Origin: Pseudomonadota bacterium
GTDB lineage: Bacteria; Pseudomonadota; Alphaproteobacteria; Rhizobiales; Xanthobacteraceae
Length of the DNA stretch: 6,347 nt
Direction of reading: 5' to 3'
Assembly (NCBI GenBank): GCA_023386635.1
Contig: JAEWJH010000016.1
Span: 1-6,347, forward strand
Shown here: positions 6,062 to 6,347 of the stretch, piece after piece
How the letters are laid out: every line of letters begins with the position of its first letter
How positions within the stretch are numbered: the stretch's first letter is position 1
The notes under the pieces: generated by a model
Databases searched by the model: none
What the model was told of the DNA's origin: nothing
Seen by the model: only the letters and a program-made list of their open reading frames with translations
Program-made: the position numbers and the translations under genes

Positions 6062-6347
6062 ATGTCTCATATCGATGGGTTGCGGATCGTCGGTTATTTC
6101 GACTGTCCCGGCGGCGGGCAGATCGTGGTCAACAAGAACACTGCCTATGTCGGCCACATCAAACCTCCGAACGGAACATCGGTTGTCGACGTCAGCGACC
6201 CATCGAAGCCGCGGCTCATCGCCGAAGTGAAAACGCCGGAAGGAACCTTGTCGCACAAAGTGCGGGTCGAAAACGACGTCATGCTGGTCAACCGGGAAGT
6301 GTATCCGATTGGCCGCAAGGATCCGGACTTCAAGGGCGGGCTGGAAG
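6062..6347 (+). CDS. LVIVD-repeat (beta-propeller-like) protein, 3' end beyond the window
   Basis: An open frame of 95 complete codons runs off the window edge without a stop. GGAG at 6050-6053 lies 8 nt before the ATG, and an in-frame TGA at 6056-6058 rules out any start further upstream. Residues 40-56 (SVVDVSDPSKPRLIAEV) are a clear LVIVD-type repeat, a blade-like beta unit. Residues 8-33 (LRIVGYFDCPG, then IVVNKNTAYVGHI) and 65-79 (HKVRVENDVMLVNRE) show the same alternating beta pattern of neighbouring blades. No signal peptide or membrane segment is present at the N-terminus, so a cytoplasmic location is likely. Such proteins have no well-defined biochemical role; they are presumed scaffolds or ligand binders. 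The 72-nt gap makes co-transcription with the hydrolase/transporter block possible but not shown. Confidence 0.8.
   Translation, partial: MSHIDGLRIVGYFDCPGGGQIVVNKNTAYVGHIKPPNGTSVVDVSDPSKPRLIAEVKTPEGTLSHKVRVENDVMLVNREVYPIGRKDPDFKGGLE

Noticed and set aside
5931..6230. A 99-codon plus-strand open frame spanning the spacer and the LVIVD gene start.
   Set aside because: It overlaps both neighbours in another frame, has no ribosome site, and the LVIVD frame has a good ribosome site and a real repeat motif.

Overview
The window is a high-GC, gene-dense stretch with every gene on the + strand. Codon use, GC-rich third positions and the protein types point to an alphaproteobacterium of the Bradyrhizobium/Rhodopseudomonas kind. 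That placement is an impression from composition and family resemblance, not a search result. No rRNA, tRNA, CRISPR array, insertion sequence or transcriptional regulator was found.

Layout: (1) 1-1095, a ring-opening amidohydrolase of the cyanuric acid hydrolase/barbiturase family (AtzD/TrzD type). (2) 1096-1168, a spacer holding a perfect 13-bp inverted repeat with a 3-nt loop. (3) 1169-5989, a tightly packed five-gene block: a polar-amino-acid-type ABC permease; a TrzA/AtzB-like amidohydrolase that overlaps it (GTGA); a periplasmic solute-binding protein 6 nt later; an ABC ATPase 2 nt later; and a CodA/AtzC-like amidohydrolase 5 nt later. (4) 5990-6061, a short spacer with small competing inverted repeats. 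(5) 6062 to the window edge, the 5' part of an LVIVD-repeat (beta-propeller-like) protein.

Together the genes read as an import-and-degrade cassette for a small nitrogen-rich heterocycle. The binding protein, permease and ATPase make a complete importer. The three hydrolases belong to the same three families as the AtzB, AtzC and AtzD steps of s-triazine breakdown: two metal-dependent deaminations, then hydrolytic ring opening. A hydrolase-only set fits a triazine route (for example ammeline to ammelide to cyanuric acid to biuret) better than a cytosine-to-barbiturate route, which would need an oxidation step not encoded here. The binding protein keeps the Arg that grips a carboxylate but has Asn where amino-acid binders usually have the Asp that holds the alpha-amino group. 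That fits a ligand that is not a standard amino acid. The true substrate cannot be settled from sequence.
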